Positions 24,885-33,826 of a DNA stretch of 64,000 nt are shown here, piece by piece. Numbering within the stretch: the stretch's first letter is position 1; each line of letters starts with the position of its first letter. This DNA comes from Limimonas halophila (lineage in GTDB: Bacteria > Pseudomonadota > Alphaproteobacteria > Kiloniellales > Rhodovibrionaceae): contig NZ_FNCE01000003.1 of assembly GCF_900100655.1 (NCBI RefSeq), forward strand, positions 83,501-147,500, written 5' to 3'. The translations under genes were made by a program, and so were the position numbers. Under the pieces are notes generated by a model that worked only from the letters and a program-made list of their open reading frames with translations, was not told where the DNA came from and ran no database searches.

Positions 24885-25802
24885 TCAGCTCCGCGCCGGC
24901 TCGGCGACGTTGTGCTGGCGGCAGGTGGCGGTGACGGTGTTGGCGAGCAGCACCGCGATCGTCATGGGGCCGACGCCGCCGGGCACGGGCGTGATCGCGC
25001 CGGCGACCTGCTTGGCCTCGTCGAAGGCGACGTCGCCGACCAACTTGCCTTTTTCCTCGCCCGGCTCGGGGTCCAGGCGGTTGATGCCCACGTCGATGAC
25101 CGTGGCGCCGGGCTTGATCCAGTCGCCGCGCACCATCCGCGTCTTGCCCACGGCGACGACGAGGATGTCGGCGTCGCGGCACTCGGCGGCGATGTCGCGC
25201 GTGCGCGAGTGCACGATCTCGGTCGTGCAGTTGTTGGCCAGCAGCAGGTGGGCCATGGGCTTGCCGACGATGTTGGAGCGCCCGGCCACGACCGCCTTCT
25301 TGCCGGAGAGGTCGCCGAGCTGATCCTTGAGCAGCATCAGGCAGCCCAGCGGCGTGCAGGGCACCATGGCGTTGTCCAGGTCGCCGGTCGCCAGCCGGCC
25401 CACGTTCATCAGGTGGAAGCCGTCCACGTCCTTCTGGGGATCGATGGTGTGGATCACCTTGTCCTCGTCGATGTGATCCGGCAGCGGCAGCTGGACGAGG
25501 ATGCCGTGGACGCGCTCGTCGTCGTTGAGCTGCTGGACCAGGTCGAGCAGCTCGTGCTCGCTGGTGTTGGCGTCCAGGTGGTGGTGGAAGGACTCCATCC
25601 CCACCTCGACCGTCTTCTTGGCCTTGGAGCGGACGTAGACCTGACTGGCCGGGTTCTCGCCCACCAGCACGACCGCCAGGCCGGGCGTGATGCCGTGCTG
25701 GTCCTTCAGCGCCTGGACCTGCTGCGCGACGCCGCTGCGCAGATCGGCCGCGAAGCCCTTGCCGTCGATGATGGTGGCGTCACCCGCCTGGGCCTGGCTC
25801 AT
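24885..25802 (-). CDS. folD: methylenetetrahydrofolate dehydrogenase/cyclohydrolase FolD
   Basis: This 305-residue bifunctional enzyme interconverts 5,10-methylene- and 10-formyl-tetrahydrofolate using NADP. Motifs include [14 protein letters not shown] with the catalytic lysine region, [34 protein letters not shown] and the C-terminal [11 protein letters not shown]. The ATG at 25802 follows AAGGGGAGCAACGCC. A longer frame upstream lacks a ribosome binding site. Next on the same strand, upstream, are yggU and yggT, which may form a loose operon. Confidence 0.95.
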   Translation of the reverse strand: MSQAQAGDATIIDGKGFAADLRSGVAQQVQALKDQHGITPGLAVVLVGENPASQVYVRSKAKKTVEVGMESFHHHLDANTSEHELLDLVQQLNDDERVHGILVQLPLPDHIDEDKVIHTIDPQKDVDGFHLMNVGRLATGDLDNAMVPCTPLGCLMLLKDQLGDLSGKKAVVAGRSNIVGKPMAHLLLANNCTTEIVHSRTRDIAAECRDADILVVAVGKTRMVRGDWIKPGATVIDVGINRLDPEPGEEKGKLVGDVAFDEAKQVAGAITPVPGGVGPMTIAVLLANTVTATCRQHNVAEPARS

Positions 25803-25952
25803 GGCGTTGCTCCCCTTCGTGTCATGGCTGTTGGTTCGGCGCGCCGGTGGTGGCGCGCCCGTATGCAATCCGCCCGGGATGTGCGCGCAAACGCGCGCGG
25901 GCGCGTGTTTGTCACCGCCGTTCGTGTGTTCGCAACCGACCCGCTCGATAGC

Positions 25953-26264
25953 TCATTCACAATCGGCCGCGAGGCGCGCGGCGAGTTCGGCCGGGTCGCC
26001 GCGCAGGTGGACCGTCTTGTCGCGGCCCGTCTGGCCGGCCGTTAGGGTGACGTCGGCCTTCTTCAGGCCCCAGCGCTTGGCGAGGAAGGCGGTCAGCGCG
26101 GTGTTGGCCTTGCCGTCCTGGGCCGGGGCGCGCACGCGGACCTTGAGCGCGGGGCGCCCGTCGGCGTGGGCGTGGAGGCCGTCGATGCGGTCCGCTTTGG
26201 CGCCCGGCTGGGCGCGCACGCGCAGGCGCAGGCCGTCGGCGAGCTGGTCCCACGGGCCGTCCAT
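25953..26264 (-). CDS. yggU: DUF167 (YggU) family protein
   Basis: This 103-residue protein matches the YggU/DUF167 family: LRLRVRAQPGAKADRIDGLH at the start, then LKVRVRAPAQDGKANTALTA. The fold is a small alpha/beta domain and its biochemical role is not established. It starts nine bases after yggT ends, as yggT-yggU pairs commonly do. Confidence 0.88.
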   Translation of the reverse strand: MDGPWDQLADGLRLRVRAQPGAKADRIDGLHAHADGRPALKVRVRAPAQDGKANTALTAFLAKRWGLKKADVTLTAGQTGRDKTVHLRGDPAELAARLAADCE

Positions 26265-26273
26265 GGGTAGGCG

Positions 26274-26609
26274 CTACATTGGCGTCCCGCCCGCGACCGG
26301 GGCGCCGGCGGTCTGAAGTTGCATGGCGACGTTGCCGAGGATCCGCTGCAGCAGGAAGATGCCGAGGATCAGCACGATCGGCGAGATGTCGATGCCGCCC
26401 AGGTTGGGCAGGAACTGGCGAATCGGCCGCAGCGCGGGTTCCGTGATCCGCCACAGGAAGTCGACGACCATGTAGACGAACTGGTTGCGCGTGTTGATCA
26501 CGTCGAAGGCGATCAGCCAGCTCATGATCGCGGAGATGATGATCGCCCAGACGTAGAGCTGCAGGGCGATGTTGACGACCTGGATCAGCGGCAGGAGCAC
26601 GGTCTGCAT
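26274..26609 (-). CDS. yggT: YggT family membrane protein
   Basis: This 111-residue inner-membrane protein has two or three hydrophobic segments (about 7-30 and 78-97) around the conserved ITEPALRPIRQFLPNLGGID loop of the YggT family. Homologues are linked to osmotic tolerance and membrane-protein insertion near cell-division genes, but the function is not firm. It is followed closely by yggU on the same strand. Confidence 0.88.
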   Translation of the reverse strand: MQTVLLPLIQVVNIALQLYVWAIIISAIMSWLIAFDVINTRNQFVYMVVDFLWRITEPALRPIRQFLPNLGGIDISPIVLILGIFLLQRILGNVAMQLQTAGAPVAGGTPM

Positions 26610-26805
26610 GCGGTGGAACCTTCAACCGGCGTGCGGGCAGTGAGCGCGGGCAGGCTAGCCATCGCCCCGGACCCACACAAGGCCGCGGCGCAGGCTTGAC
26701 AGCCCGCAACCGTGTCCGCATGTTCCAGCGCACACGACGGCGGCGCGGGCATCACAGCCCTTGTCTCAGCCCGCCGTTGGCCTTACGTCCTTCGTGGACC
26801 TCGGT

Positions 26806-26881
26806 GGGGCCGTAGCTCAGCTGGGAGAGCGCCAGAATCGCACTCTGGAGGTCACGGGTTCGAATCCCGTCGGCTCCACCA
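26806..26881 (+). tRNA. tRNA-Ala (CGC anticodon)
   Basis: The acceptor arms GGGGCCG and CGGCTCC pair with the G3:U70 wobble that identifies alanine tRNAs. The D arm GCTC...GAGC, anticodon arm CCAGA/TCTGG with loop ATCGCAC and T arm ACGGG-TTCGAAT-CCCGT are all intact. The anticodon CGC reads GCG. The CCA end is encoded. The gene is 76 bases long. Confidence 0.96.
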
Positions 26882-27033
26882 CCCACCTTCCTCGCGTTTC
26901 CTAAAGCCAGAACGGCTTTGCCGGTTATTCGCCAGTTACTCGGCCACGGGGCGCGTTGGCGTTTTTCCGCGCAGACCGGCGAATCGCCTGTTGGCGGATC
27001 CAGTCGAATGGTGCGGCGGTCGTGACTTGCGTC

Positions 27034-27105
27034 ATCCCAAGACCCCGATCTTGGGATCCAGCGTGCCGGGGATCGGCGGATTGCCGCTGACGCGGCTAAT
27101 CCGCC
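27034..27105. repeat. two adjacent palindromes: a 9-bp stem hairpin and a REP-like element
   Basis: ATCCCAAGA-CCCCGA-TCTTGGGAT (27034-27057) is a perfect hairpin. GGCGGATT (27075-27082) with AATCCGCC (27098-27105) is a REP-like element of the same family as 4493-4523 and 10235-10288. They may terminate tRNA transcription, but no T-run follows. Confidence 0.65.
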
Positions 27106-27344
27106 CTACATGAATGCAAATCGTCTTGTAGGTCGGTTCGATTCCACTGAAAATAGCCGCAAGCTTTTTATTTCCCCGTTTTGCTTGTATAAAGTTACGG
27201 ATGCGATAAAACAGGATCGTGTTTTGGTCATGAGTGACCCGTGCATTTGCTGCGTGATGCCGGTATCGAATGACAAAAAGGGATTAAACACCCTCGTGTT
27301 TACGCCGCTGTCGAATGACAGATGGTTCTAAGAATCATCCGTGG
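27106..27344. other. AT-rich intergenic stretch
   Basis: The stretch is markedly AT-rich for this window. Open frames of 60-73 codons exist on both strands and overlap almost fully, with no ribosome binding site or recognisable product, so I call no gene. A GGTTCGATTCC string resembles a tRNA T-arm but has no partner sequence. No repeat bounds it on the right. Confidence 0.4.
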
Positions 27345-27962
27345 CTATGGGTACAACATTGTGGTGGTCCAGCCGCCGGCGTCGTCGGGCTCGTAGACGA
27401 GGCGGTTGTGCAGGCGGAAGCGGCCTTCCTCCCAGAACTCGATGCGGGTTGGGGAGATGCGGAAGCCGGACCACTCGGGCGGGCGCGGCACGGGGCCGAC
27501 GGCGTAGCGGGTGCCGTATTCGGCGACGCGCTTCTTGAGGGCGTGCTTGGATTCCAGCGGGCGCGACTGCTTGCTGGCCCAGGCGCCGACCTGGCTGCCG
27601 TGGGCGCGCGAGGCGAAGTATTCGTCGGCTTCCGCGTCGCCGACCTGGCTGACGTGGCCTTCCACGCGCACCTGCCGGCGCAGGCTCTTCCAGTGCATGA
27701 CGAAGGCGGCCTTGGGGTGGGTTCGCAGCTGCACACCCTTGCGGCTTTCCAGGTTGGTGTAGAAGACGAAGCCGTCGTGGTCGTAGCCCTTCAGCAGCAC
27801 CATGCGCACCGAGGGCATGCCGTCCTCGCCGACGGTGGCGACGGCCATGGCGTTGGGGTCGTTGATCTCGCTGTCCCAGGCGTCCTGATACCAGGACGCG
27901 AACAGCTCCAAGGGGTCGGCGGGCGGGTCGTCGGGGAACATGGTTGCGTCGGCCCTTTGCAT
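27345..27962 (-). CDS. pdxH: pyridoxamine 5'-phosphate oxidase PdxH
   Basis: This 205-residue FMN enzyme oxidises pyridoxine- or pyridoxamine-phosphate to PLP. Motifs are [33 protein letters not shown], the [12 protein letters not shown] strand, [20 protein letters not shown] and the C-terminal [10 protein letters not shown]. Length is normal. The start is at 27962, with a second ATG at 27941 that would remove seven residues. It is divergent from the lipoprotein gene over about 100 bp. Confidence 0.94.
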   Translation of the reverse strand: MQRADATMFPDDPPADPLELFASWYQDAWDSEINDPNAMAVATVGEDGMPSVRMVLLKGYDHDGFVFYTNLESRKGVQLRTHPKAAFVMHWKSLRRQVRVEGHVSQVGDAEADEYFASRAHGSQVGAWASKQSRPLESKHALKKRVAEYGTRYAVGPVPRPPEWSGFRISPTRIEFWEEGRFRLHNRLVYEPDDAGGWTTTMLYP

Positions 27963-28066
27963 TTATGGGTTATGGAAAAATCGTGGCCGCTGGCGTGACG
28001 GGTCAAGTATACTCCCGCCCAGGCAGCGCATTCGTGCGGCGCGCGCCGCGGCAGCGAGGATACGAG

Positions 28067-28549
28067 ATGACGGTGCGACGCATTTTGGCGGCCCTGGCCC
28101 TGACCGCGATGGTGGCGGCGGGGTGTGCGAATTCGGGGGATCAGCCCGGGCCGAAGCAGTCGATCGGCACGATCGGCGGCGCCATCCTGGGTGGATTTCT
28201 TGGCTCCAAGGTGGGCGGCGGCAAGGGGCAGCTGTGGGCGACGGGCGCGGGCGCGGCCGTGGGCGCGCTCATCGGCAGCGAGTTCGGCAAGTCGCTGGAC
28301 CGCGCGGACCGGATTTACGCCGCGCGAACGACCCAGGCGGCGCTGGAGCACACGAAGAGCGGCCAGACCTCGACCTGGAGCAATCCGGACAGCGGCAACA
28401 GCGGCAAGGTGACGCCGACGGAAACGTTCCAGCGCGCGGACGGCACCTACTGCCGTGAGTTTCAGCAGACGGTGACGGTGGGCGGCGAGACGCAGCAGGC
28501 CTATGGCACGGCGTGTCGTCAGCCCGACGGCTCTTGGAAAATCATCTAG
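28067..28549 (+). CDS. glycine-zipper outer-membrane lipoprotein
   Basis: This 160-residue protein begins with a lipoprotein signal (LALTAMVAAGCANS; Cys at about 20). A glycine-zipper-rich hydrophobic part follows (IGTIGGAILGGFLGSKVGGG and ATGAGAAVGALIG). The C-terminal half (GTYCREFQQTVTVGGETQQ, YGTACRQPDGSW) matches the RT0821/Lpp0805-like surface antigen domain of alphaproteobacteria. GAGGA lies six bases before the ATG at 28067. It is probably anchored in the outer membrane; the precise role is unknown. Confidence 0.85.
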   Translation: MTVRRILAALALTAMVAAGCANSGDQPGPKQSIGTIGGAILGGFLGSKVGGGKGQLWATGAGAAVGALIGSEFGKSLDRADRIYAARTTQAALEHTKSGQTSTWSNPDSGNSGKVTPTETFQRADGTYCREFQQTVTVGGETQQAYGTACRQPDGSWKII

Positions 28550-28745
28550 CCCCACTTAGGTCGGAGACACGGGCAACATCGTCGCTCCGCCGGCCGGGCG
28601 GGGCCGGACCACCGCCGGGCGGCCCGCAGCGGTACAGCGCGGCCGCCGGCCTTGACGGGGCCAGCCCGCTGGCGGATCACCGGAACCATCGCCGCCGGCT
28701 CACGGGCCGGCGCAGGCAGGCAGCGAACAGGGCGAAGCGGGCCGC

Positions 28746-29726
28746 ATGACCGACCTTTACGCGGTGCTGGGCATCTCGCGCGATGCCAGTCAGGACGACA
28801 TCAAGAAAGCGTACCGCAAGCTGGCGAAGAAGTACCATCCGGACCTGAATCCGGGAAACAAGGACGCCGAGCAGAAGTTCAAGGATATCTCCCAGGCTTA
28901 CGACATCCTGGGCGATCCGGATAAGCGCAAGCGCTACGACGCCGGGGAAATCGACGCCGCGGGCCAGGAGCAGGGCATGCGCGGGGCCGGCGCGGGCGCT
29001 GGACCGGGCGGCTTCTACCGCTCCTACGCCGACGGTGGTGGCGGCGGCAAGTACCGCCAGTTCGACTTCGGCGAAGAGTTTTCGGCCGAGGACATCTTCG
29101 CCGACCTCTTCGGCGGCGGCTTCAAGCGCCGCAGCGGCTTTTCAGCCGGTGGTCCCGGTGGCGGAGGCGGCTGGAAGCGCTCCGAGGCGCGCGGCGGCGA
29201 CGTCAACTACCAGATCCGCGTGAGCTTTCAGGAAGCCGCGGCAGGGGCGCGCAAGCGCGTGCGCCTGGCCGACGGGGAGACGGTGGACATCAACATCCCG
29301 CCGGGCTGCGAAGACGGGCAGACACTGCGCCTCAAGGGCAAGGGCAAGCCGGGCCTGGGCGCCGGGCCGCCGGGCGACGCCTACGTCAAGATCAACGTGG
29401 ACAAGGACCCGCGCTTCTCGCGCGACGGCAAGGACGTCTACGTGGATCTGCCGGTGAGCCTGCAGGAGGCCGTGGAGGGCGCGACCGTCACGGTGCCCAC
29501 GGTGACCGGCAAGGTGCAGATGAAGGTGCCGCCGGGCTCCAACACCGGCAAGACGATGCGCCTGCGCGGGCGCGGCATCCAGCCCAAGGGCGAGGACGCG
29601 GGCGACCAGTACGTGCGCCTGCAGGTGGTGTTGCCCGAGAAGCCCGACGACGAGCTGAAGAAGTTCGTCAAGGACTGGGCGAAGAAGCACCCGTACAACC
29701 CGCGTGAAAAGGCGGGCATGGTCTGA
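28746..29726 (+). CDS. cbpA: DnaJ-class co-chaperone CbpA
   Basis: This 326-residue protein has a J domain (1-70) with HPD at 31-33, a Gly-rich linker (about 75-145), and two C-terminal beta domains that bind substrate. The zinc-finger repeats of DnaJ itself are absent, which marks it as CbpA-type. It stimulates DnaK ATP hydrolysis. The next gene is its usual modulator CbpM, 14 bases on, and the pair is clearly co-transcribed. The 28550-28745 gap upstream shows no gene. Confidence 0.9.
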   Translation: MTDLYAVLGISRDASQDDIKKAYRKLAKKYHPDLNPGNKDAEQKFKDISQAYDILGDPDKRKRYDAGEIDAAGQEQGMRGAGAGAGPGGFYRSYADGGGGGKYRQFDFGEEFSAEDIFADLFGGGFKRRSGFSAGGPGGGGGWKRSEARGGDVNYQIRVSFQEAAAGARKRVRLADGETVDINIPPGCEDGQTLRLKGKGKPGLGAGPPGDAYVKINVDKDPRFSRDGKDVYVDLPVSLQEAVEGATVTVPTVTGKVQMKVPPGSNTGKTMRLRGRGIQPKGEDAGDQYVRLQVVLPEKPDDELKKFVKDWAKKHPYNPREKAGMV

Positions 29727-29740
29727 AACGGGGGCCAGGT

Positions 29741-30088
29741 ATGGCGAAGACGCTGGCGGAGGTGGTCGCGGCCACGTCGGTGTCGGAAGCCGAGATCACC
29801 GCCTGGGTCGAGGAAGCCTGGGTGCTCCCGGTAGCCGAATCGGGCCGCTGGTTCTTCGACGAGGCGGACGAGGCGCGCATCGCGCTGATCGCGCAGCTGC
29901 ATCACGACATGGGCATCGACGCCGAGGCGATGCCGCTGGTGCTCCACCTCCTCGACCAGCTGTACAGCCTGCGCGCGGCGCTGAGCGAGATCCACGCGGC
30001 TTACCGCGACCTCTCCCCCGAGCACCGCCACATCCTGTCCACGCGGCTCTACCGCGCGCGCTACGGCCACGACCCCGGCCTGCGGTGA
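29741..30088 (+). CDS. cbpM: CbpA modulator CbpM
   Basis: This 115-residue protein has a MerR-like small helix-turn-helix start (about 8-50: TSVSEAEITAWVEEAWVLPV) and a helical C-terminus that fits CbpM. In enterobacteria CbpM binds the J domain of CbpA and reduces its activity. The position directly after cbpA supports the call; the sequence alone would also allow a MerR-like protein. It ends three bases before the convergent deacetylase gene. Confidence 0.8.
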   Translation: MAKTLAEVVAATSVSEAEITAWVEEAWVLPVAESGRWFFDEADEARIALIAQLHHDMGIDAEAMPLVLHLLDQLYSLRAALSEIHAAYRDLSPEHRHILSTRLYRARYGHDPGLR

Positions 30089-30091
30089 GGC

Positions 30092-31126
30092 TTACCCGCG
30101 ATCGAGCGCGGCAAAGCCGCGCAGCGCCGCCTGGAGGTTGGCTTCCAGCGCGGGCTGGAGATAGCCGCCTTCCTGCACCAGCAGCGTGGGCAGGCGCAGC
30201 GCCGCGATCGCTTCCGTAACGCGGCCCAGCTCGGCGGTCGTCAGCGCCATGCCCTGCAAGGGGTCGTCGACGTGGGCGTCCAGGCCCAGCGCGACCACCA
30301 GGACGTCCGGGTCGAAGGCGCGGATCTGCGCCAGCGCATGGTCGAGCGCGGCCATGTAGGCGTCGATCCGCGTGCCCAGCGGCAGGGGCAGGTTGAGATT
30401 GTAGCCGGTGCCGGGGCCGGTGCCGCGCTCCTGCGCGTAGCCCCAGTAGAAGGGGAAGTAGTGCGCCGGGTCGGCGTGCAGGGACACCGTGAACACGTCC
30501 GGGCGCTGGTCGAAAACGCTCTGGGTGCCGTTGCCGTGGTGCACGTCCACGTCGAGCACGGCGACGCGCCCGGCGTGACGGCGCAGGCGCTCCACGGCGA
30601 TCGCGGTGTTGTTCAGGAAGCAGAAGCCGCCGGCCATGTCGGGAAAGGCGTGGTGGCCGGGCGGGCGGCACAGGGCGTAGGCGACGGGTTCGCCCGCGGC
30701 CACCAGCTCGGCCCCGGTCACGGCGGCCTCGGCGCTGTTCACGACCGCCTCCCAGGTGCCCTCGGCGATGGGGCAGGCGGTGTCGGCCTGGTGGTAGCCG
30801 GCCTGACCGACCGGGGACTCCGGGTAGCCCGCGCCCCAACGCCCCTGTGGATGCGTTTTGGGGATGACCTCCTCGCTGGCGCCCTCGATCTGCCGCCAGC
30901 GCCCCACGATCGTGCGCAGAAAGTGCAGATAGGCCGGCGTGTGCACCGCCGCAGCCGGGCCGGGGCCGTGCGCGTCGGCGGCGATCACGGTGTGCCCGTC
31001 CGCCTTGGTGGCGGCGCGCAGGCGGTCGGCGCGCTCGGGCGCTTCCGGGTTCGGGCGGTGCGCCCCGGCCGCCAGGAAGTGCCGCGGGCGGTGGTAGGCG
31101 TGACGCTCGGGGTAGACGACTTTCAT
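30092..31126 (-). CDS. HDAC-family deacetylase (acetylpolyamine amidohydrolase-like)
   Basis: This 344-residue zinc hydrolase carries the arginase/HDAC-fold motifs: catalytic His pair in RPPGHHAFPDMAGGFCFLNN, zinc ligands in VLDVDVHHGNGTQ and the second Asp in LGLDAHVDDPLQGM. The N-terminus MKVVYPERHAYHRP and NPEAPERADRL resemble bacterial acetylpolyamine amidohydrolases more than AcuC. The substrate may be acetylated polyamines or proteins. The ATG is at 31126; a longer frame upstream has no support. It is convergent with cbpM and 34 bases downstream of mrp. Confidence 0.85.
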   Translation of the reverse strand: MKVVYPERHAYHRPRHFLAAGAHRPNPEAPERADRLRAATKADGHTVIAADAHGPGPAAAVHTPAYLHFLRTIVGRWRQIEGASEEVIPKTHPQGRWGAGYPESPVGQAGYHQADTACPIAEGTWEAVVNSAEAAVTGAELVAAGEPVAYALCRPPGHHAFPDMAGGFCFLNNTAIAVERLRRHAGRVAVLDVDVHHGNGTQSVFDQRPDVFTVSLHADPAHYFPFYWGYAQERGTGPGTGYNLNLPLPLGTRIDAYMAALDHALAQIRAFDPDVLVVALGLDAHVDDPLQGMALTTAELGRVTEAIAALRLPTLLVQEGGYLQPALEANLQAALRGFAALDRG

Positions 31127-31160
31127 GTCGGCTCGGCAGCGCTCAAGACATCGTGATCCC

Positions 31161-32390
31161 TCAGGACATCGTGATCTTGGGCGCCTGACGCGTGGCGCCG
31201 CCGTCCAGCACCTGCTCGGCGATGCGCCGGGCGATGTTGCCATAGGCCGCGGCGTGCGGGCTTTCGGGATGGGCGACGACCACCGGGTTCCCGCCGTCCG
31301 AGGTCTCGCGGATGACGATGTCCAGCGGGATCTCTCCCAGCAGCTCCGTGCCCAGGCGCGCGGCCTCGCGCCGGCCGCCGCCCTCGGCGAAGACGTGGTG
31401 GCGCTCGCCGCAGCTCGGGCACTGGAAGTAGCTCATGTTCTCGATGAAGCCGAGCACGGGCACGTCCACCTTGCGGAACATGTTCAGGCCCTTGTTGGCG
31501 TCGGTCAGGGCCAGGTCCTGCGGCGTGGTGACGATGGCCGCGCCCGCCAGCGGCACCTGCTGGGACAGCGTGAGCTGCGCGTCGCCCGTGCCCGGCGGCA
31601 TGTCGACGATCAAAAGGTCCAACTCGCCCCACTCGACGTCGCGCAGCATTTGCTGGATGGCCGTCTGCACCATGGGCCCGCGCCAGACCGTGGGCGTGTC
31701 CTCGTCCACCAGGAAGCCCATCGACATCACCTTGATGCCGTGCGCCTCCTTGGGAATCAGCCGCTTGCCCTCGGTCAGCTCCGGCTTGCCGCTCACGCCC
31801 ATCATGCGCGGGGCGGAGGGGCCGTAGATGTCGGCGTCCAGCAGGCCCACGCGGTGGCCTTCCCGCGCGGCGGCGAGGGCGAGGTTGGCGGCCGTGGTGC
31901 TCTTGCCCACGCCGCCCTTGCCGCTGGCGACCGCCACGATGGCGCGCACGCCCGGCATCTGGATGGCCTGCTGCGTGCCGCCCCGGCGCTGGTCGCCGCC
32001 GCGCTGACCAGAGCCTTGGCCCTGGCCCTGGCCCTGAGCGTGACCCTGGCCGTGGCCATGCCTGTGCCCGCCGCCGTGCTGCTGCGCGCCACCGGCCTGT
32101 TGCTGCATCTTCCCGGCGGAACCGCTGTCGCCCGGCGCCTCGGTGTGGGCCGTGAGCACGGCCGTGACCGAGGACACGCCGTCCAGCGCGAGCACCGCCT
32201 GTTCGGCGCGCTTGCGCACGGCTTCCATGTCGTGGGATGTTTGCGGGTCGATTTCGATGGCGAACCCGACGTTGCCGTCCTTGACCACGAGGCCGGTGAC
32301 CATCTTCCGGGTGACGAGGTCCTGGCCGGAGGCGGGGTCCAGGATGTTCCGGAGGGCGGCGTAGATGCTGTCCTCGGTGACACGGCTCAT
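31161..32390 (-). CDS. mrp: Mrp/NBP35 family iron-sulfur carrier ATPase
   Basis: This 409-residue protein has an N-terminal DUF59-like domain (about 5-90: VTEDSIYAALRNILDPASGQ), a long His/Gly/Gln linker (about 98-140, HGGGHRHGHGQGHAQGQGQG), and an ATPase with the deviant Walker A GKGGVGKST and a CPSC pair in YFQCPSCGERH. Mrp proteins carry and transfer Fe-S clusters in the cytoplasm. The linker is longer than usual and may bind metal. GGAGAG lies 7 bases before the ATG at 32390. It is divergent from hflK. Confidence 0.9.
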   Translation of the reverse strand: MSRVTEDSIYAALRNILDPASGQDLVTRKMVTGLVVKDGNVGFAIEIDPQTSHDMEAVRKRAEQAVLALDGVSSVTAVLTAHTEAPGDSGSAGKMQQQAGGAQQHGGGHRHGHGQGHAQGQGQGQGSGQRGGDQRRGGTQQAIQMPGVRAIVAVASGKGGVGKSTTAANLALAAAREGHRVGLLDADIYGPSAPRMMGVSGKPELTEGKRLIPKEAHGIKVMSMGFLVDEDTPTVWRGPMVQTAIQQMLRDVEWGELDLLIVDMPPGTGDAQLTLSQQVPLAGAAIVTTPQDLALTDANKGLNMFRKVDVPVLGFIENMSYFQCPSCGERHHVFAEGGGRREAARLGTELLGEIPLDIVIRETSDGGNPVVVAHPESPHAAAYGNIARRIAEQVLDGGATRQAPKITMS

Positions 32391-32543
32391 GCTTGATCTC
32401 TCCGCTTTCCGGACGATATGGCGACGCCTGACGTCATGGCCGCGGCGCGCCGGCTCGTCGATGTCCGCAGCGGATATGGGCGGTGATCCGGCGGCGTGAA
32501 AGGCCAGCGTCGACACGAGATACCCACGCGGAGCGCATCCATC

Positions 32544-33770
32544 ATGCCTTGGCAGCAGCAGGGCGGCCCTTGGGGCGGCGGTTCCGGCGGCGGCGGCCCC
32601 TGGGGCGGCGGCGGTCGCGGCAACGGCAGCGGCGGCCGGGGCGGCCGCGGCGGCGGCCCCTTCGGCGGCGGCGGAGGCGGCGGGGGCGGTCAGCGCCCGC
32701 CCGACATCGACGACCTCGTCCGCAAGGGGCAGGACCAGCTCAAGCAGTTGATGCCCGGCGGCAACATGGGCGGCCGCGGCATTCTGCTGGCGGTGCTGGT
32801 GATCGTCGCGATCTGGTTGGTGACCGGTTTCTACCGCGTCCAGCCGGACGAGCGCGGCGTCGTGCTGCGCTTCGGGCAGTGGGTGGCGACCACGCAGCCC
32901 GGCCTGAACTGGCATCTGCCGTACCCCATCGAAAGCGTGGTCACGCCCTCGGTGGAGCAGATCAGCCAGATCAACATCGGTCTGCGGCAGGTCGGCACCG
33001 GCTCACAGACGCGCACCCGCGACATCGCCGAAGAGAGCCTGATGCTCACCGGCGATCAGAACATCATCGACATCCAGTTCTCGGTGCAGTGGCGCATCGC
33101 GGACGCGGGCAAGTACCTCTTCAATGTCCGCAACGCCCAGGAAACCGTGAAGATCGCCGCCGAGAGCGCGATGCGCGAGATCATCGGCCGCACGGCCCTG
33201 CAGCCGGCGCTGACCGAGGCGCGCGCCGAGATCGAGACGAAGACCCGCGAACTGCTGCAGGACATCCTGGAGAACTACGGCGCGGGCGTTCAGATCACGG
33301 GCCTGAAGCTGCAGAACGTCCAGCCGCCCGAGCCGGTGATGGACGCCTTCAACGAGGTCCAGCGCGCCAAGCAGGACCAGGATCGCCTCGTCAACGAGGC
33401 CCAGGCCTACCGCAACGACATCATTCCCAAGGCGCGCGGCAAGGCGGCCCAGATCCGCAACGACGCGCAGGCCTACGCCTCGCGCATCGTCAACGAGGCC
33501 GAGGGTCAAGCGGAGCGCTTCTCGCAGGTGCGCGGCGCCTACGAGGAGTCGCCGAAGATCACCCAGCGGCGCATGTTCCTGGAGACGATGCAGACCATCT
33601 ACGGGCGCACGGACAAGGTGCTGATGAGCGGCAGCGGCAACGGCACGGTGCCGTATTTGCCCCTGGATGAGCTGCGCAAGCGCCGTCCGGCCGGCGGGCA
33701 GACCACCTCGCAGAGCGAGGACACGTCCGGCGGCGACTCCAACGCAACCTCGGCGCAGCGCGCGCGCTGA
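32544..33770 (+). CDS. hflK: FtsH protease activity modulator HflK
   Basis: This 408-residue protein has a Gly-rich cytoplasmic N-terminus (about 1-55), one membrane segment (about 77-95, ILLAVLVIVAIWLVTGFYRV), and an SPFH domain in the periplasm followed by a long helical part. HflK and HflC assemble around FtsH and limit its proteolysis. It is followed 56 bases later by hflC, and then DUF2065 and degP in the order usual for alphaproteobacteria. The ATG at 32544 has GGAG about 11 bases upstream. Confidence 0.93.
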   Translation: MPWQQQGGPWGGGSGGGGPWGGGGRGNGSGGRGGRGGGPFGGGGGGGGGQRPPDIDDLVRKGQDQLKQLMPGGNMGGRGILLAVLVIVAIWLVTGFYRVQPDERGVVLRFGQWVATTQPGLNWHLPYPIESVVTPSVEQISQINIGLRQVGTGSQTRTRDIAEESLMLTGDQNIIDIQFSVQWRIADAGKYLFNVRNAQETVKIAAESAMREIIGRTALQPALTEARAEIETKTRELLQDILENYGAGVQITGLKLQNVQPPEPVMDAFNEVQRAKQDQDRLVNEAQAYRNDIIPKARGKAAQIRNDAQAYASRIVNEAEGQAERFSQVRGAYEESPKITQRRMFLETMQTIYGRTDKVLMSGSGNGTVPYLPLDELRKRRPAGGQTTSQSEDTSGGDSNATSAQRAR

Positions 33771-33826
33771 ACCCCGGGCGCCGGCCGGGCCGCTGCCCGC
33801 CGGCCCCAACCGCGGAGCGGTTCGTG

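Noticed and set aside
27120..27150. T-arm-like GGTTCGATTCC as a tRNA fragment
   Set aside because: No acceptor or anticodon arm accompanies it and it does not match the neighbouring tRNA-Ala.
27110..27331. 73-codon frame in the AT-rich patch
   Set aside because: No ribosome binding site, and an overlapping minus-strand frame of similar length; no similarity that I recognise.
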